This document shows, in pieces, positions 27,925 to 41,557 of a DNA stretch of 64,000 bases; position 1 is the first letter of the stretch; each line of letters opens with the position of its first letter. The stretch lies in contig JAFCMP010000312.1 in the NCBI GenBank assembly GCA_017506865.1, positions 434,001 to 498,000 of the forward strand, given 5' to 3'. The notes under the pieces are model-generated. The model did not search any database, had not been told where the DNA came from, and saw nothing but the letters and a program-made list of their open reading frames with translations. The stretch comes from Tribonema minus. Taxonomy: Eukaryota; Sar; Xanthophyceae; Tribonematales; Tribonemataceae. Position numbers and translations under genes: made by a program.

Positions 27925-28323
27925 GTGGCGCCACAGCGGCCGGGCAGCCTGCCAGTGAGCGGCGTCAGTGGCAGCGGCGGCAGCACTAGCGGCGGCAGCG
28001 GCAGCGGCGGCGGGCGGCGGCGGCGACGGCGGCGGCGGCGGCACTGCAGCAGCAGCAGCGGCGGCGGCGGCGGCAGCGGCATCGGAGGCGACGTTGAGGG
28101 CATGCTGCTGCTGGAGCTGCAGCAGCAGCTGCTCAATCATTATGAGGCGATGGAGCAGCAGTGGCGTGAGCTCCGGCTACGCGAGCTGCAGTTGCACGTC
28201 GAGTACAGCGACGGTAATGCGCGCGTGCAGCATCGGCGCGAGCTGCTCGACTTCATGCAGCAGCAGCAGCCGCAGCAGCAGGTCGGGCTGCACTCAGTCT
28301 CAGACAGTCTGGCAGTGCTATAG
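27925..28323 (+). CDS. Gly/Ser-rich protein with Gln-rich coiled coil, unrecognised
   Basis: An open frame continues from about 27850, without an ATG at its start. It begins with a Cys-x2-Cys pair (HCKECGQ), runs through Gly/Ser and Arg tracts from GGC repeats, and ends in a charged helical stretch (ELQQQLLNHYEAMEQQW) and Gln runs, stopping at TAG 28321-28323. It is probably an exon of a larger gene; the ankyrin-type segment 240 bp downstream on the same strand could belong to it. It lies back to back with the start of the beta-helix gene (27597, minus). Low-complexity content makes coding status uncertain. Confidence 0.4.
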   Translation: MAPQRPGSLPVSGVSGSGGSTSGGSGSGGGRRRRRRRRRHCSSSSGGGGGSGIGGDVEGMLLLELQQQLLNHYEAMEQQWRELRLRELQLHVEYSDGNARVQHRRELLDFMQQQQPQQQVGLHSVSDSLAVL

Positions 28324-28565
28324 CGGCACCACTACCCACAGCAGCAGCCGCTGCAGCTGCAGGTCCAGCGGCACCACCCACCACCCACAGCAGCAGCGGC
28401 AGCAGCAGCAGCAGCAGCTTGCACAGACACGCGGAGCATTATCATTATTATCATAACGTTATAACTCTGAAACACTGCCAGGTCTACGCCGTTCAACTTG
28501 CTGCTTGAGTCTCACCATGTACTACGAGCACTATCAGTCTGGCTCAACTTGAACCAAGCTTCACC

Positions 28566-29010
28566 CTCAACAGTGGGCGAGACGCGCCGGCCTGGAGCTG
28601 GCGCACAAATCGTGCATTCGCTACGGCAACCTCGCTGACCTGCGCCTGCTTCAGTCGCTGTTCAACCTGCCACTGGTGCAGGAGCACTGTCGGATTGCTG
28701 CTGAAGGCAGTCACTTGAAACTGCTGCTGTGGCTGCGACAAAGCGGATGTGCCTGGTGTTCTTGGGCATGCATACAAGCCGCGAAGGGCGGGCATCTCGA
28801 GGTGCTGCGGTGGGCTCGTGCCAATGGGTGTCCGTGGGATGGGAACACTTGCACATTTGCTGCAAACTCAGGCCGGGCCACCTGGAGGTACTGCAGTGGG
28901 CTCGTGAAAACGGCTGCCCCTGGGACAAGAACGTCTGCACCTATGAGGCAGAAGCAGGGCACAAGGAGGTGCTGCAGTGGGCTCGCGCGGATGGGTGCCC
29001 GTCGGATTAG
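28566..29010 (+). pseudogene. ankyrin-type repeat array with frameshift
   Basis: The translation shows diverged ankyrin units of the algal type (AAKGGHLEVLRWARANGCPW, then HLEVLQWARENGCPW and HKEVLQWARADGCPSD). The first two units are in one frame, and the next units are in another frame after about 28870. One indel therefore separates them. The array ends at TAG near 29010, and degraded unit-like sequence continues beyond. It is most likely a decaying member of a large repeat-protein family; an assembly error at the indel is possible. Confidence 0.6.
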
Positions 29011-29096
29011 TAAACGCGTTGATGTGCTGCATGTCAGGGGCAGAAGGAAGCAGCAGAGCGGGCTCATGCCAACAGGGTTCTTCAGATATGCGTGTA

Positions 29097-29274
29097 CGCA
29101 CCTCAACTGATTGTGGCAGGCGCCTTGAGGAGGCAAGGCAATGCGCGCACAGCAACAGTGCCTTCAAGAAGTTCTGCATGAGTTGACGCACCTCAACTGA
29201 TTGTGGCAGGTTTTGAGGAGGCAAGGCAATGCGCGCACAGCAACAGTGCCTTCAAGAAGTTCTGCATGAGTTGA
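29097..29274. repeat. 90-bp tandem duplication
   Basis: Units 29097-29186 and 29187-29274 are nearly identical, apart from a short substitution/indel (CGCC versus TT). They lie just downstream of the ankyrin array. Confidence 0.85.
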
Positions 29275-29289
29275 TGTGTGCTTCTGATG

Positions 29290-29560
29290 GATGCAGGCAC
29301 TTCAATGTCTTCTAGTGGGGTCGCACAACCGGTTGCACGTGAGATTGTATGACAGTAGCTGAGCCACATGTAAGTCATGTTGGAGATGTTTTAGCGGCGC
29401 CACGATGCAGGCACTTCAATGTCTTTCAGTGGGCTTGCACAACCGTTCGCACGTGAGATTGAATGACAGTAGCTGCGCAAAATATAAGTCATTTTGGAGA
29501 TGTTTTAGCGGGCCAGCGCCACGAAGCAGGCACTTCAATGTCTTTTAGCGGGCCAGCGCC
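29290..29560. repeat. ~114-119-bp tandem repeat, 2.3 copies
   Basis: Units begin with GA[TA]GCAGGCACTTCAATGTC at 29290, 29404 and 29523; the third is partial. They are diverged copies of one block, possibly decayed ankyrin-coding sequence. Confidence 0.8.
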
Positions 29561-32500
29561 ACCAGGGTCCCTTGAGGCGAGCGGACATGCAGACTGGCAG
29601 TATCCCATGGCCATGTTGTGGTGTTGCGCGAAGCACCAGTGAGTATCATGTAGTACAGGACCCAATCAATTGTACGTCCTTCTCAAGCTCGCCCATGTAA
29701 TCGCCCTAAGCTTGTATACGCTGTATGTCCTTCTGTTCCCTGCTGACACAGTCTGCACGCTCCTGTGGAGCCTCTAAGCTCAGCTGCATGGCAAGCGCAA
29801 GGAGAGGAGAGCAAGGTCGTTTTCTGTGCAGCACACGCGCTGATGCCAGGTTGAGTGCTGATGCAGCAACTATACATGGTGCATTTGCTGGTCAAGATGG
29901 TCAGGGAGCAGGTGAGCTGAGCAGGTAGATGCAGCTCAATAGAAGTATTACACTTTTTTGACGTGTATACCTCTACACATACCTTCCGCTTATACATATA
30001 TACATACCTTCCGGCGCACATGTTGTCACAGGAGCAGCAGCAGACGCCCTGTACATGCTTGTACGTTTCACACATTACAGTGGTGAGCTTGCAAAGTGGG
30101 CATAATGCTGCACACTGATCGTCAAATACTCGATGAATCAGGACTCAATTGGCCATGCCATTTGCTCGAAAGTCTCATTTAATTTGCTCGAAAGTCTGTG
30201 CTTCAAGTTAGCATTATCGGATCCGTTGAGTACGCAAGGTGCGGGTGAAGGATACGCCATGCACATCATCTGCACATCAATCACAAGTGTCACTTATCAA
30301 CAGCTCAGCTTTGAGGTGTGGTTGATAGTCATGCTGATTGAGCATTGAAAGCACCTAATACATTGCATGTAGTCTACAGCCGCTTCCATGCGTGAATATA
30401 TCATCATTCGCATATCCGTGTATCAGCACCTGTGATCATCAGTCGCTCTGCGCACAGGTTCATTACTGTTCATGAAAGTTACCAATAGTAGCGACATCTA
30501 CCATCCATACTTGTAGTTGATGGCACGCAAACCAGCAGCTGAGCAGATGACATGGGTATGCATGCTTTCCGTCACTGACCAACACGCGCAGTTTGTGGAT
30601 GAGTCACACTACATCTTGACACTGAAACTGTGAACATGCATGCCAATAATGTGTCTTTATTGCGGTACTTTGGTCTTTTGAAGCTTCGACACGCGCGCAT
30701 TGGTGCAACATGTGCTGTGAAGTGTGAAGTGAACCATTGTTCATACGGGCTTGATAAAACTTCCGAGCGAGATGAGGTGTTTATGCACATGTGAAAGATA
30801 CTTCTGCCGTTGTCTGTCTGCAGACAGCACAACCACACAGGCACCACGGCAGGATGCTGCAGTGACATTCGACCCACGCCACATGAGTAAAATCAAAGCA
30901 CTTCTTTCGGCCATATTGCAGTGGTGTTGTCAGTGTCACTGCTCTTAAGCTTTGTTGTTGGGTTGAGTAACTGACCAGCTGCATACGCAGTAAAGAAAGG
31001 TGCGCACATGATGCTGTGAGTCGTCTGGCAATTACACTCTGCGCATGCATCGTTTGCATTAACTTGAAGGCTGGACGAGCATTGCAGTAGCAGCACTGCC
31101 AGCTCCCTTGTCAACATTTGGCTGAAGCAGATGTTGTGATCAGCGCTGCACACTATCAATATGACTACATGCAGAGTTCAGCTTGCAATGCATAGTATAT
31201 GGCAGGCACTGACAAGACAACTGCATGCACAGCGAAGCACTTTTTGATGCACACCGTCAGGGAGACTGTGAAGCAAGGCCTTGCATGTGACTCACATCAT
31301 TGCACACTCACTGGCGGCGCTATCTGTTGCATTCTCAGGCAGTGCTCGTTTTTGGTGACTTGCACATTGCATGATGTCAGGTCCGGCACTTCCAATTTAG
31401 AGTGGCATGTCATTTTCTGACACCAGAAACACACAGCAACAGGGTACACAATCGATGAAGTGCTCTTGTGTAGATGTGGTCAGCTTGAGTGCAATGTGCG
31501 ATGGTTTCAATGCACAGACTGCTCTCCGCTTCAAGCGGCTTTAGCACCACGCTGGCCGGCAGCAGCTATACTTTGAAGTACATGGACACTAGTTGCAAGC
31601 TGCGCATCAACATTCTGGGCTTATTTACGCTTTAATCAATGCTTTTAGTGCATCTACAAAAGAAGTAGTTGTAGCAATCATGGGCCACATGCTGCTACAT
31701 GCATACACTCACTATAGAGAATCACACTACATCATGAGACGCGCTGCCGCCGTGCACGTGCAAAAGCACAGGCATTGTGGGTCCAAACACCCACAGAGAC
31801 CCTCTCGTGCGACACCTCTCGGCCCAGGCTGCATTGGGTGCGGAGGCTGCCATATGGCATGCCCCAGTGCCTGCAGGCATGCCATAGCACCTGCCATACT
31901 GGTGGCCATCCAAACACACCGTACAGGTCTCAGGGCTTGAGCAGGCCATCCGTAAGGCCCGCATGCTTCGTTTTTTCATGATAGCTACTCCTCGACTCTG
32001 ACAATGTGGCATTGGCTGCTGCGCCGCCGTCGCCGCCGCCACCGCCGCTGGCGTCGCCAGCTGTGCGCTTGCACAGGCAGTGATGGTCACGGTGCAGGTG
32101 TCACAGCAGTGGCGTTGCTAGTGGTTGTACTGGTAGCACAGCAGCGCTGGTCGGCCATCTGTTGCACATCTGGTCTATGAAATTGGCTTGGTGGTGATAA
32201 CAGCATGTGACGTTTGATGGTTTTTTGCATAGTCATCTTGCAGGAGCTGTGTATATCCACAAAAAGTGATGTCCTCCACAATCATGACTTGCAATTCTCA
32301 CAAGTTTGGCAGAAGGTGGCCCTTGATGACTCAGGGTGACGCTCAGCTCCAGCAAGATCCCCATGCCGACACGAGGCACATTCATGGCAGTATCATGTGT
32401 TGGTGATGGCATTACCATGTGATTTGAGGAGTCGGTGAAGAGGCGTCGGAAGCGGACTATCGCATGAGCCTCCAGTGTGCGCTAGACAATTTATAAACTT

Positions 32501-32738
32501 CCTGCAGGCTTGTGGTGCCGTGCCGTGCCTTCTTCCCCGGTTCAACACCGGAAGTTCAACTCAAACTTGAAGTATTCATATGTCGAGGAACTGAGAGGAC
32601 GAGGGGGGCACACCCAAAAACCAGTCATCGCAGCGTCGGCAAGCACTTTGAGACGAACATGACATCACAACGGCCCTAACCTCATCGTCGCTCGAAGCCA
32701 AGACCAAGATTGTCACCGTTGGTACTTAATCTGAACTC
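29561..32738. other. intergenic, no gene assigned
   Basis: About 3.2 kb without a convincing gene. Open frames on both strands are short, low in recognisable motifs and not linked by plausible splicing. A small tandem ATACCTTCCG-containing duplication lies near 29980-30015. Confidence 0.4.
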
Positions 32739-35700
32739 ATGTCGGCCTCAAAGCTGGATCCGGTCAAGTCAGGAGCGATTTATAGGGTTGTTCCAGGCAG
32801 CAAGGCGTACTTGGCCATGACTTCTCCTCTTCCGCGACAAGCCTCTTCTAGTTCTCAACGCCAGTGCCAGCAGCATCAACCTCCTCTGCAACCACCGTGG
32901 TTCGCCGTGTCGCCACCAACATCAGCAGCAGCAGCACCACCGCCCTCAGCAGTGAGCCAATCATTGCGCCGACCCGAGCCCGTACATGCGGGCGCAAGCG
33001 TCCCTGCTGGCCGCAGCGTCAGCGAGAGGTTCTTGGCGTTAGTTCAGGCCAGCCCGATGCCGAGGGTGCTCAGGCAGGCTCATGAAATCGGAGTGTCAAG
33101 CGCGCCATTCCTGACGCCTGCTACACTTTGGGATGCAGTGCAGCCGCCAGCGCGACCGCTCCGTTCGCCTTCGTCCCTTGACACAATCGCAGAGCAGCTT
33201 CCCGACCCAGGATCGGCGGCACGCGGTCACAACACAGTTCCTGCCTATCAGCGACAGGTCATGATGGCTTCGCCGCAGAGCACGCCAGCGGCGGCGCCGA
33301 GACAATGGCCACACAGTTGCGAGCAGGCGCAGCGCCACGAGCAGCAGCAGTGTGCGCTTGCAGCAGTACATGGCGGCGCTGCAGATGTGGCAGCAGCGCT
33401 GCCGTGCGCCGGCGCCGCGGAGCAGTGCGATTTTGCGCCGCCGCAGCAGCCAGTGCGGGCGCCGCTGCAGGCGGGAGCGGACGCGTGCCTTGACGCTGCT
33501 GCTGCAACGTCGGCAGCGTCTGCGGCGCACGCGATCGCTGCCGCTCCATCACCATTACAGGCGGAGCAGGAGCAGGCATGGGAAGCTGGGGCAACTGGTG
33601 GGGAGAGGGGCAGGGGCAATACAGTGGATGACAGGGTGTTGTACCCGGAGGGGACTGCCGTGCGCCGGCAATTTGTTGAGGGCTGGTTTAATGGCCAGGT
33701 GCGTCGTGCATCCGCTGCAGTTTGTGGCGCAGCGCAGGTGCTGTCGTGTGCACCATTGTGAGTAGTTGTTGTTTGTCATAAAGAGCAGCGCGGGTTCATC
33801 ACGCACTTGTGATAGAAGGCTGTCTAATCGTGTTGAATCTGGTGTAAAAATGTGGGAATTGGTGATGTGTACGGTGAGGTGACTGCTGCGCATGCGGCAG
33901 GGCACTGCATTGAGTCCGATGCAAACAGTGAGTCTGCAGGTGCCTTTGTGCTCCCTGTATGTGTGCGCTGTCTGATCTCATCGAGAGAATGGCAGCATCA
34001 GGTATCACGCACAAGCCGCCAGCAGCTGCATCACACGCACTCCAGCATGTTCAGCTGGTCTTAAGGCGCCTGCACACAGTTGATGTGACTAGCTTGCTTG
34101 CTCTGATCGGAGATTTATGCTGTGTGTACTGAGCAGGTGGTGCTGCGCCATGCGGTAAACTCTGAAAATAGCGCCAGCACCGCTCAGCAACAGCAGCAGC
34201 GAGTGCTGTGGCGCGTTCTGTACACGGATGGAGACAGCGAGGACTTGCAGCTGGAGGACATGCATCAGATGGTAGCAAACTATGCCACTTGGTCAGCAGC
34301 AACACGATCGCCGCTGTTGGAGCGCGAAGTTGAAGCCGATGATGCTGCAGATGATACACAAGCCGCAGCGGCAGCAGCAGCGGCAGCAGCAGCGGCAGCA
34401 GCGGCACTGGCGGCGCCAGCGACCGAACCACCGATGCCAGCAGCAGCAGCAGCAGCAGCGCTGTCACGACCAGCAGCAGCTGCAGTTGGCACACGCGAGG
34501 TTGTGCTCCGCGACTGGTGCATCACCATGTCTCCGCTGCCGCGCAACGACGGCAGCAGCAGCATCCGCAACCTGCAGAACAGTGGCGTAGCTCAGCCCAA
34601 GTACTACATCCACGGCTTTGCCGATGCGGGCAGCAGCACCAGCAACGAGAGCGCCGCTGCTGTCATCGACGATACTTCAGGAGATGACGCTCGCAGCAGC
34701 AACAGCAGGAGCAGCGCTCCAGTGAAACTGCAGGTGGAGGCGCGGATCGACCAGCACACTGTCGCGACAGTCGGCGGCGCGCGCTATGGCGTGCGCGGCG
34801 CGCCTTCGGACGCGGGCGCCGCAGCGCGTCCACCGCCCCACGGCGCGCTGTTTGCGGTGCGCGGAGGTGTGCCCATGCAGTGGCGGCGCGCAGTGGCGCG
34901 CGCTTACGAGCGCGCTGCTGCCGCCGCCGCCGCTGAAGTCGCGGCTTCAACTGAGGGACAGCAGGGGGGTGGTGGGGACCGCTATGGCGATGTGCAGCTG
35001 CCGACGGGGACCATTGCTGGTGGGTGTGTGGAATTTGTCTTCCTGGCAGCACTGGACTGTTGATGATCACTTGTATGGCGATTTGCTTTGCAAGGCAGTT
35101 GTGTGTGGCATGCGCGCTCCGCCTCTCATCATGTGCGCTGCACATCGTTTCTGACGCTGCGTGCCAGAATATGCACCTTCTTGGCTGTAAGCGGGCATCA
35201 GCTAACACGCGTGTCACAAGGTTCAGAGTCAAGCTCAAGCTGTCATTTGGGAGAGCCTCAGACTCGCGTGCGTCCGCTTGCTCTGCGAGATCAGCACATT
35301 GACGTGTGTTGGCGTCATGCAGCGTGTCTCAGCTACAATATTTATTAGAAGAACGGCAAGTAGGTATTGCAGTAGCAGCGTTTTTGCAGAATGAGCTGGT
35401 CAGTTGTGTTCAGGTACCTCAAGATACCTCCAAGTTCACTACTGCGGACCTTGACCAGTGATTCCGACGTATATACACATTCGGCAGTATTTGTAAATTG
35501 CACCGCCACCATGTACTCCGACACGACGCAACAAAAATTATGATTTGTCAATGAGCGCCTGAGCTGTGTAACGCTGTTTCCTGCTCGTTGCAGGGCGATT
35601 GAGGAACAAGGCAGGCAGCAGCACACCTGCTTCCACCAGCCAGGCCTCCAAGGCCGATGTACAATCTACAGTCTCCCGGAAAACTGGTGCCGTCGCCACA

Positions 35701-38700
35701 CTGCCATCTGCTCATGGCAGCGCAACAAAGAAGAAACCTGCAGCAGGCAAAGCATCAGCGGCGGCGCCCCCCTCTGCATCAGCTGACAAACAGGCGTCAG
35801 TGTCCAAGGTCTCGCGCAAACGCGGTGCCGTGGCCACCAAGGCAAAAAATGCGCGCAGCAGCACTGGCCTGGCAGCCCTAGTGGCAGTGAAACCGGAACC
35901 GCAGGAGGTAGCGGCAGCAGGAGCGTCGCCAGCTGCGCCTTCAACTTCGCGCAGCAGCGGCGCACGGAGAAAATCTGCAGCGAAAGCGGCAGCAGCAGCA
36001 GCAGCAGCAGCGGCACCGGCTTCCCACTGCAGCGCTGCCTCCAGAAAAACTGCCGCGAAAGCACCCAAGTCACAGAAGCAGCGGCTTTCGGCAGCCGCTG
36101 AGACCCCCATAGCCGCTAGCAAGAAGCCTTCAGAGAAGGGCAGCAGCCATGCAAAGGGGGGTGGCGGCAGCGCAGGACATGCCGCTGGTGCTGGCGGTGG
36201 CGGCACCAACAGCGGCGGCGGCGGCGGTGGCGGCGATGAAAGCGGCGTGAAGGTTACATGTACGCGCAGCGGCAGGAAGCGCGTGCCGGTGCTGGAGTGG
36301 TGGCGCAGCCAACGGCTCAGCGTTGGCCCGGATAGCAACGGTGAGGCCCCTGAGTTGAAGTTGCTCACTCAAAGCTACTTGTCATGTATGGTGGATTTGG
36401 CTACATCAGGGGGGTTGCGTCAAACCTCCTCACTTGTTGGCGACCAATATGCTCGTAGTTTGAAGTATATACCTGACAGTGAGTTGCAGTGGCTGGCTAC
36501 CATGCAATTACAGCGATCAATGCCAGAACTCATTTTGTCGCTGTGTGAGGACCGAAGAGCTGCTCAGCAGTGGCCTGGACAGTAGGTTTCAGATCAATCT
36601 GTGTCGTGCGTGTCCAAGCCATCTCATGAATGGTGAGGTCAATTCAGGGCACAGCCTCGCATTGTACAATTTAGTCTTGCGCAGGTCTGGAACAAGCAGC
36701 ATTGAGGGTTTGCGCCGCCTGTGTCTTGCGTCTGGTGATTATTGCCAGTAAATCAAGTGCTGCATACTGTATGAAGAGGTAGAGGTAACTACACTAGCCT
36801 TCTCAGCGCTCACTGCTTCAATGACGCATAGAGTGTTTATGTCATCCTGCGTGCAGCCTGCTCGAAAGGAGTGGTGACTTTTCTCAATGTTTGTTAGTTT
36901 TTACATGCTGAAGTGCATACTGGCATGTTGTGGCCAATTGCAAGCTGGGGTACCCTTGAATTATATTTTCAAGTTTCTTACTGTTACCTGCAACAGCAGC
37001 TTTGAGGTCTATTCAGTATGTAAATGCGACTTGTACGCCCAGTGCATTTTCGCATGTCGGTCCACATTCAAACTGATAGCCCAGATGCGGTGTTTGAACT
37101 CACTTTACACATTCAAGTTCAACTTGCTTGTTCTGGCCAACCTCCGCATACGGTTTGACGATGCCTTGGTGCATCCATTGCTGTTGCGCGCTGTGCAGCG
37201 GAGCTGCTTTCACCGTCACCAATGAGGCCCAGCCTTGCTTCTGCAACTTCAACCGGCAAACGGCGACGCTCCGCAGCTGCTCTAGCAGTCAAGCAAGAGC
37301 CCCAGGAGAGCACCAGCAAGCGCAGAAAAGGAGCAGCGGAAGGTGTTTTGAAGTGGCGGCCGCGCATAATTTCAAAAGAAGTACTGCCAGCCTATTGCAG
37401 TGCAGATGCTGACACCCCGCTGAATATATATACATTGACATATCGAAGTCAAACAGCAACGTGCCTGAAATGTTGACTTGTTCTTGCTGCTGCAGTCAGC
37501 AGGCTTGCTGTCGGTTGAGCCAGTAGCTTCAAGTGGACTGCAGGTAAATAGGCATACTTGACGTCCAACTCATGTGATGCTGATCGTGAAAAGGAAGGTC
37601 TCGTCACGCAAATTCTCAAGTACATAAGCTGTTCATTGAAGCAACCATCTGAATTCAGCCCCACACACAGCCACCGTTGTGACACTGACGCATAAAACAA
37701 TCATTGTGCCCCCGACTTAGAGCGGCCGAAGTGCCAGCCCCAAACGTGAATTTCGGGTGAATACTGGTTATATTTTTGAACATCCTCCTTTCTAGACTAG
37801 ACTCATTTCTTTTCTAGACCAGATGGATTAACCCTTGGGCATGTGTAAGTTGGTTTGTCGATATTTGTGTCACAGGCGATGAATGGACGGAGCAGCAGGA
37901 AGCGCTACTTCAACAGGCGCAGCTGCGCACCGACCCGGGGCACGCCAACTTCTGGGTTCAAGTTGCAAAGGGCGTGCCCGGCAAGAGCGCCGGCCAGTGC
38001 TCGCAGCGCTGGTTTGCGCAACTTGAAGAGCACAACGATGGAGCGGGCGGCACTAGCAAAGGCAATCAGGCGGGGACCAAGCGCAAGAGGGGCAAAAGCG
38101 CCGCAGCAACGCCATCGGCACAGGTACGTTGCCGCTTCTGCATGTCTGTGTGACGTAGGGCACTGAAGTGCTTGGTGACCTGCAACATCATGAAGAAATG
38201 GTGGTTGTGCCGCACTGCATTGACTGCAGCGCTAGTGACGCAAGTTGTCTCAAGTATCTCGAGTACATGAACACATGTCAATGTTTGTATCACAAGCTGT
38301 CCCGTCTGCACCGGCGCTGGGATGCGCTGGTGTGATAATGAAAGGCAAATGCAAGTCGAATTGCTTGCTTGTACCTGATTCATAAAACCACCAGAGAGAC
38401 CTCAAGTTTTTTGGGTTAGAAGCATTTCCAGTTGCTGGTGCCAGGGGCTTGATGCCCTGGTGACGAAGGCTTGAAGCAGAAGTAGCGATGATACTGTTTT
38501 CAGGGACAATTGTGGTTCATGACAATGAGCAGTATCTTGTGCGGCACCACGGCAGCGTCCGTACATCTGGTGCACGCATATGAGCGTGATGGCTGTTCAG
38601 TACCATGCAATACGTGGTCAAACGCGGCGCATGAACATCTGCAAGTTGAAGTTTTGAATCAAATCCCACTGTGATGCCAAGCGCAGGATGTGCAATCAGA

Positions 38701-41557
38701 GAGGCGCTAACACCATGGCTGTACACACACTGGCACATGACACTCACTCTGTAAGTACTGCAGAGGCTGTGCCATGAGGTATTGCCGATAATGCAGCAGC
38801 AAGAGTTGAAGTAGGCACTTGCACTATTACGTCATGATGGAAGGACGTCATGCGGCATCAGACCAGCACTGACAGGGTTGCCACTGGCACTATCATGGCT
38901 CAAACAGGACAAGCCGGCAGCCTCCGCAGCGAAGACAGCGCAGGCGGCGTCAAAGGGCGGCAAGCGCGGCCAGACACGCGCCGCCGCGATAGCGAGCTAC
39001 CTGTCATCACAAGCGGGGCACATGGACGATGTGTTCCAGGTGCTTCATAAGCATGTAGTTGCATGTTATCTGCACATGTGTTGTCTTGGCAATGCATGTG
39101 CGCGCATGTCTGAAGCCCTTGTTTCAGAGTGTTGCATGCGTAAAGCGTGGTCAGGCATGTACAGACGCGACACCGAGCTATCAACTCTTCCCGGAAGCAC
39201 CTTCAATATGTTACAGCAGCGCGGCACGTAGACAGAGTGCTGTACCTCAGATGCCTTTCGAACGTGCAGTGACTTACATGCACAACAACAGTTGTGAGGT
39301 ATGCCTTCGCTTTTGTGTTGTGCAGCAACTTATACTGACTGCTTAGCAGGGCCTGCAAGCAAAGTGGTTTAGGTCGCTACCAAACCCCAAGTCTTGGGTG
39401 CCAACGCCTACCAACCTGCATCTTAGGCATGGATGGAATGCAGCACTTATGTTTTTGCTGCCTTTCATAGCATGCATGAGTCCTCTGGCAGCCAGAGTAG
39501 CATTCAGATGGTGATCATTAGACATTAATGGCCCCTTATATTCAGCAATACCATGCCACATTCGTTCAGCGCTCAAAAGTGTGGCATGGCCGCTTTAAAA
39601 AGTGATCCGACACTTGTTGTCATGACGGCCAAAGACGGACGGTGGACAAACAATGGGCATCAAGGTCAAAACAACTTCAAAATCCTTACAGCACTGTCAT
39701 TTGCTGCACAAGCAGCCTCGTTGTCGTGCAGAACGCACAAGCATGTCTCAGCAGTCAACAAATTGGTGCAGTTGATGGCGCCGTTGTACTGCAAGCAGAC
39801 CTGTCATGCCTCCCTACACCCGCGCCTTGACCTATGCGCGTCACCTGCTGTACTGCGCTCTGGTGATTCCCGCACTTTAACATCGTGGGTTCATGCGCTT
39901 TGACTGCCTGTTTGCCCGGTGAAAGCCTGTGGTCTTGTCCCTGCTTCCACAAAAAGAGCAACAACGGGCACTTGAAGTTGCCGCAGCAAATATTATCACT
40001 TCCCATCTGCTGCCTTGCCTGGTAATATCTGTACTAGACTATCGTACTGATTTACTTGCTTTGGTGTCGCCTGTGATGCATGTGACACCACTGCCTGCAG
40101 GATAGTGGCGGTGCGCAGGGAAAGAAGAAACGGAAGCTATCGGTTCCAGGCGTTGTGTCGCTGCCACCGAACACGTTGGGCGCGACAGTACCAACCCCTA
40201 AAGCACAAGGCAAAACTGGCAAAGCCGGCAAGAGCCCTGCCAATGCCCGGCAATCGCAGGTATGGAGGGATAACCGAGTCGTTACATAGAGCCCTAGTGT
40301 CACCCCTCGCCTTGCAGACAGGTTTTGAATTACTGCACCCTAGGAGGCAGGGCCTGCTGGGGTTATCATGCATGATAGCCATGCTTGTGTGATTGATAAG
40401 GCTGTGCTGTACCGCCTGCACATTGCTGCTCACCTTTCCTCAACATCTCTGCATCCTGCAAACGGCACAGGGTGCGTAAAGATCAATTCTGCTGTTACTC
40501 TACTTGCTCGTATGTCGCTGTTCAAATTGACGACTGTTGTTGACCGTTGTCAAGCTCCAAGAACTCCATCATTAACTTAAGGACCTTAAGTGCTTGGTGA
40601 GTACTCAGCACTCCACTCTACTGGAACTCCAATGTCACCACTACCCTCTTTTAGGAAGTGGACTTCAAAAATCACGAGAGTATTGCGGCTGGAATTCCCC
40701 TCAGTTGGGACCATCCTGCCTCCACTGAATGTGCGTCGACAGCTCTGAATATGCTTTGCGCAAAAGCTTGCTGCACCATCGTGGTAGAGCTGTGAGCTCA
40801 CTACCTCTGCTGAATGCTGCTGCTGCTATAGGCCAGCGGCAATGTGAGCAAGAGCTACATGGTGGCAGTGTCCAAGCGCATGCGCAAGCAGCCACCGCCT
40901 AAAGCAGGTGATTTTGCACTTTATTTGTGCACTCAATATTCTACTTTGCGCACTGCATGCCACTGACGCGGTCTCAATGTTTTTGTTACAATGCGCAATG
41001 TGCTCAGCTGCTCATGCTGGATATGGCTTTGCCCTTCCTTCGCATCACCATTTCTGGTCGTTCTGTGCCCCCATGCCATCATCCATTCCATTTGGGTCAT
41101 ACCATTCTGAACAGCAGCAGACTGGCGTCTGCACCAAAGCTAGGGCTGCACAGCTGTAGGACTCGAGTGCAAGCACGTAGTTGTGATCCAAATGAACACT
41201 GAGGTGTGGCTGATTGAGTAGCATTCCTCTGCATTTGTTGCTGAGCTTCTCCGCTACGAAATTGCTGTTGCTTGTCAGGTGGGCTTGTACCGCCTGTGCT
41301 GCCGCTGTGAGCACCTTGCACTACTCTAATCTTATGATTACAAACTGGGCCTGGCTGCTGCAGGTGCCATCATGGTCAAAGCCAAACGCCCGAAAGCCGC
41401 AAAAGCCGTCACGACCACCACTGCAGCCGGTGCAGGCTACAAACTCAAGGGCATGGTGTCTAGTGGCGGTGCAGTGAGGCTTGAAGAACAAGCTGCGAGC
41501 AGCAGTGAATATGACGGCTTTGCAAATGAGTCTGGCTCTGAGTCTGACACAGAATGA
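32739..41557 (+). CDS. KNL2: KNL2/M18BP1-like centromere protein
   Basis: Start ATG 32739 follows an in-frame TAA at 32727. Exons: 32739-33698, 34137-35019, 35594-36340, 37199-37342, 37876-38123, 38908-39039, 40101-40259, ~40655-40731 (end unresolved), 40832-40907 and 41364-41557 (TGA), about 1200 aa. Phases join throughout except the eighth exon. Visible regions: Tudor-like (~300-370, VRRQFVEGWFNGQV then WRVLYTDGDSEDL); SANTA-like (~439-600, VVLRDWCITM, then VATVGGARYGVRGA); CENPC-k (~836-862, RSGRKRVPVLEWWRSQR); SANT/Myb (~912-960, DEWTEQQEALLQQ, FWVQVAKGVPGKS, CSQRWF); Lys-rich linkers and an acidic tail. KNL2/M18BP1 licenses CENP-A deposition at centromeres. The SANTA region is interrupted by a Ser-rich insert. 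Poly-Ala and poly-Gly tracts come from GCA/GGC repeats. Confidence 0.75.

Noticed and set aside
29097-29560. CRISPR-like array
   Set aside because: Units are contiguous tandem repeats without spacers, in a eukaryotic setting.
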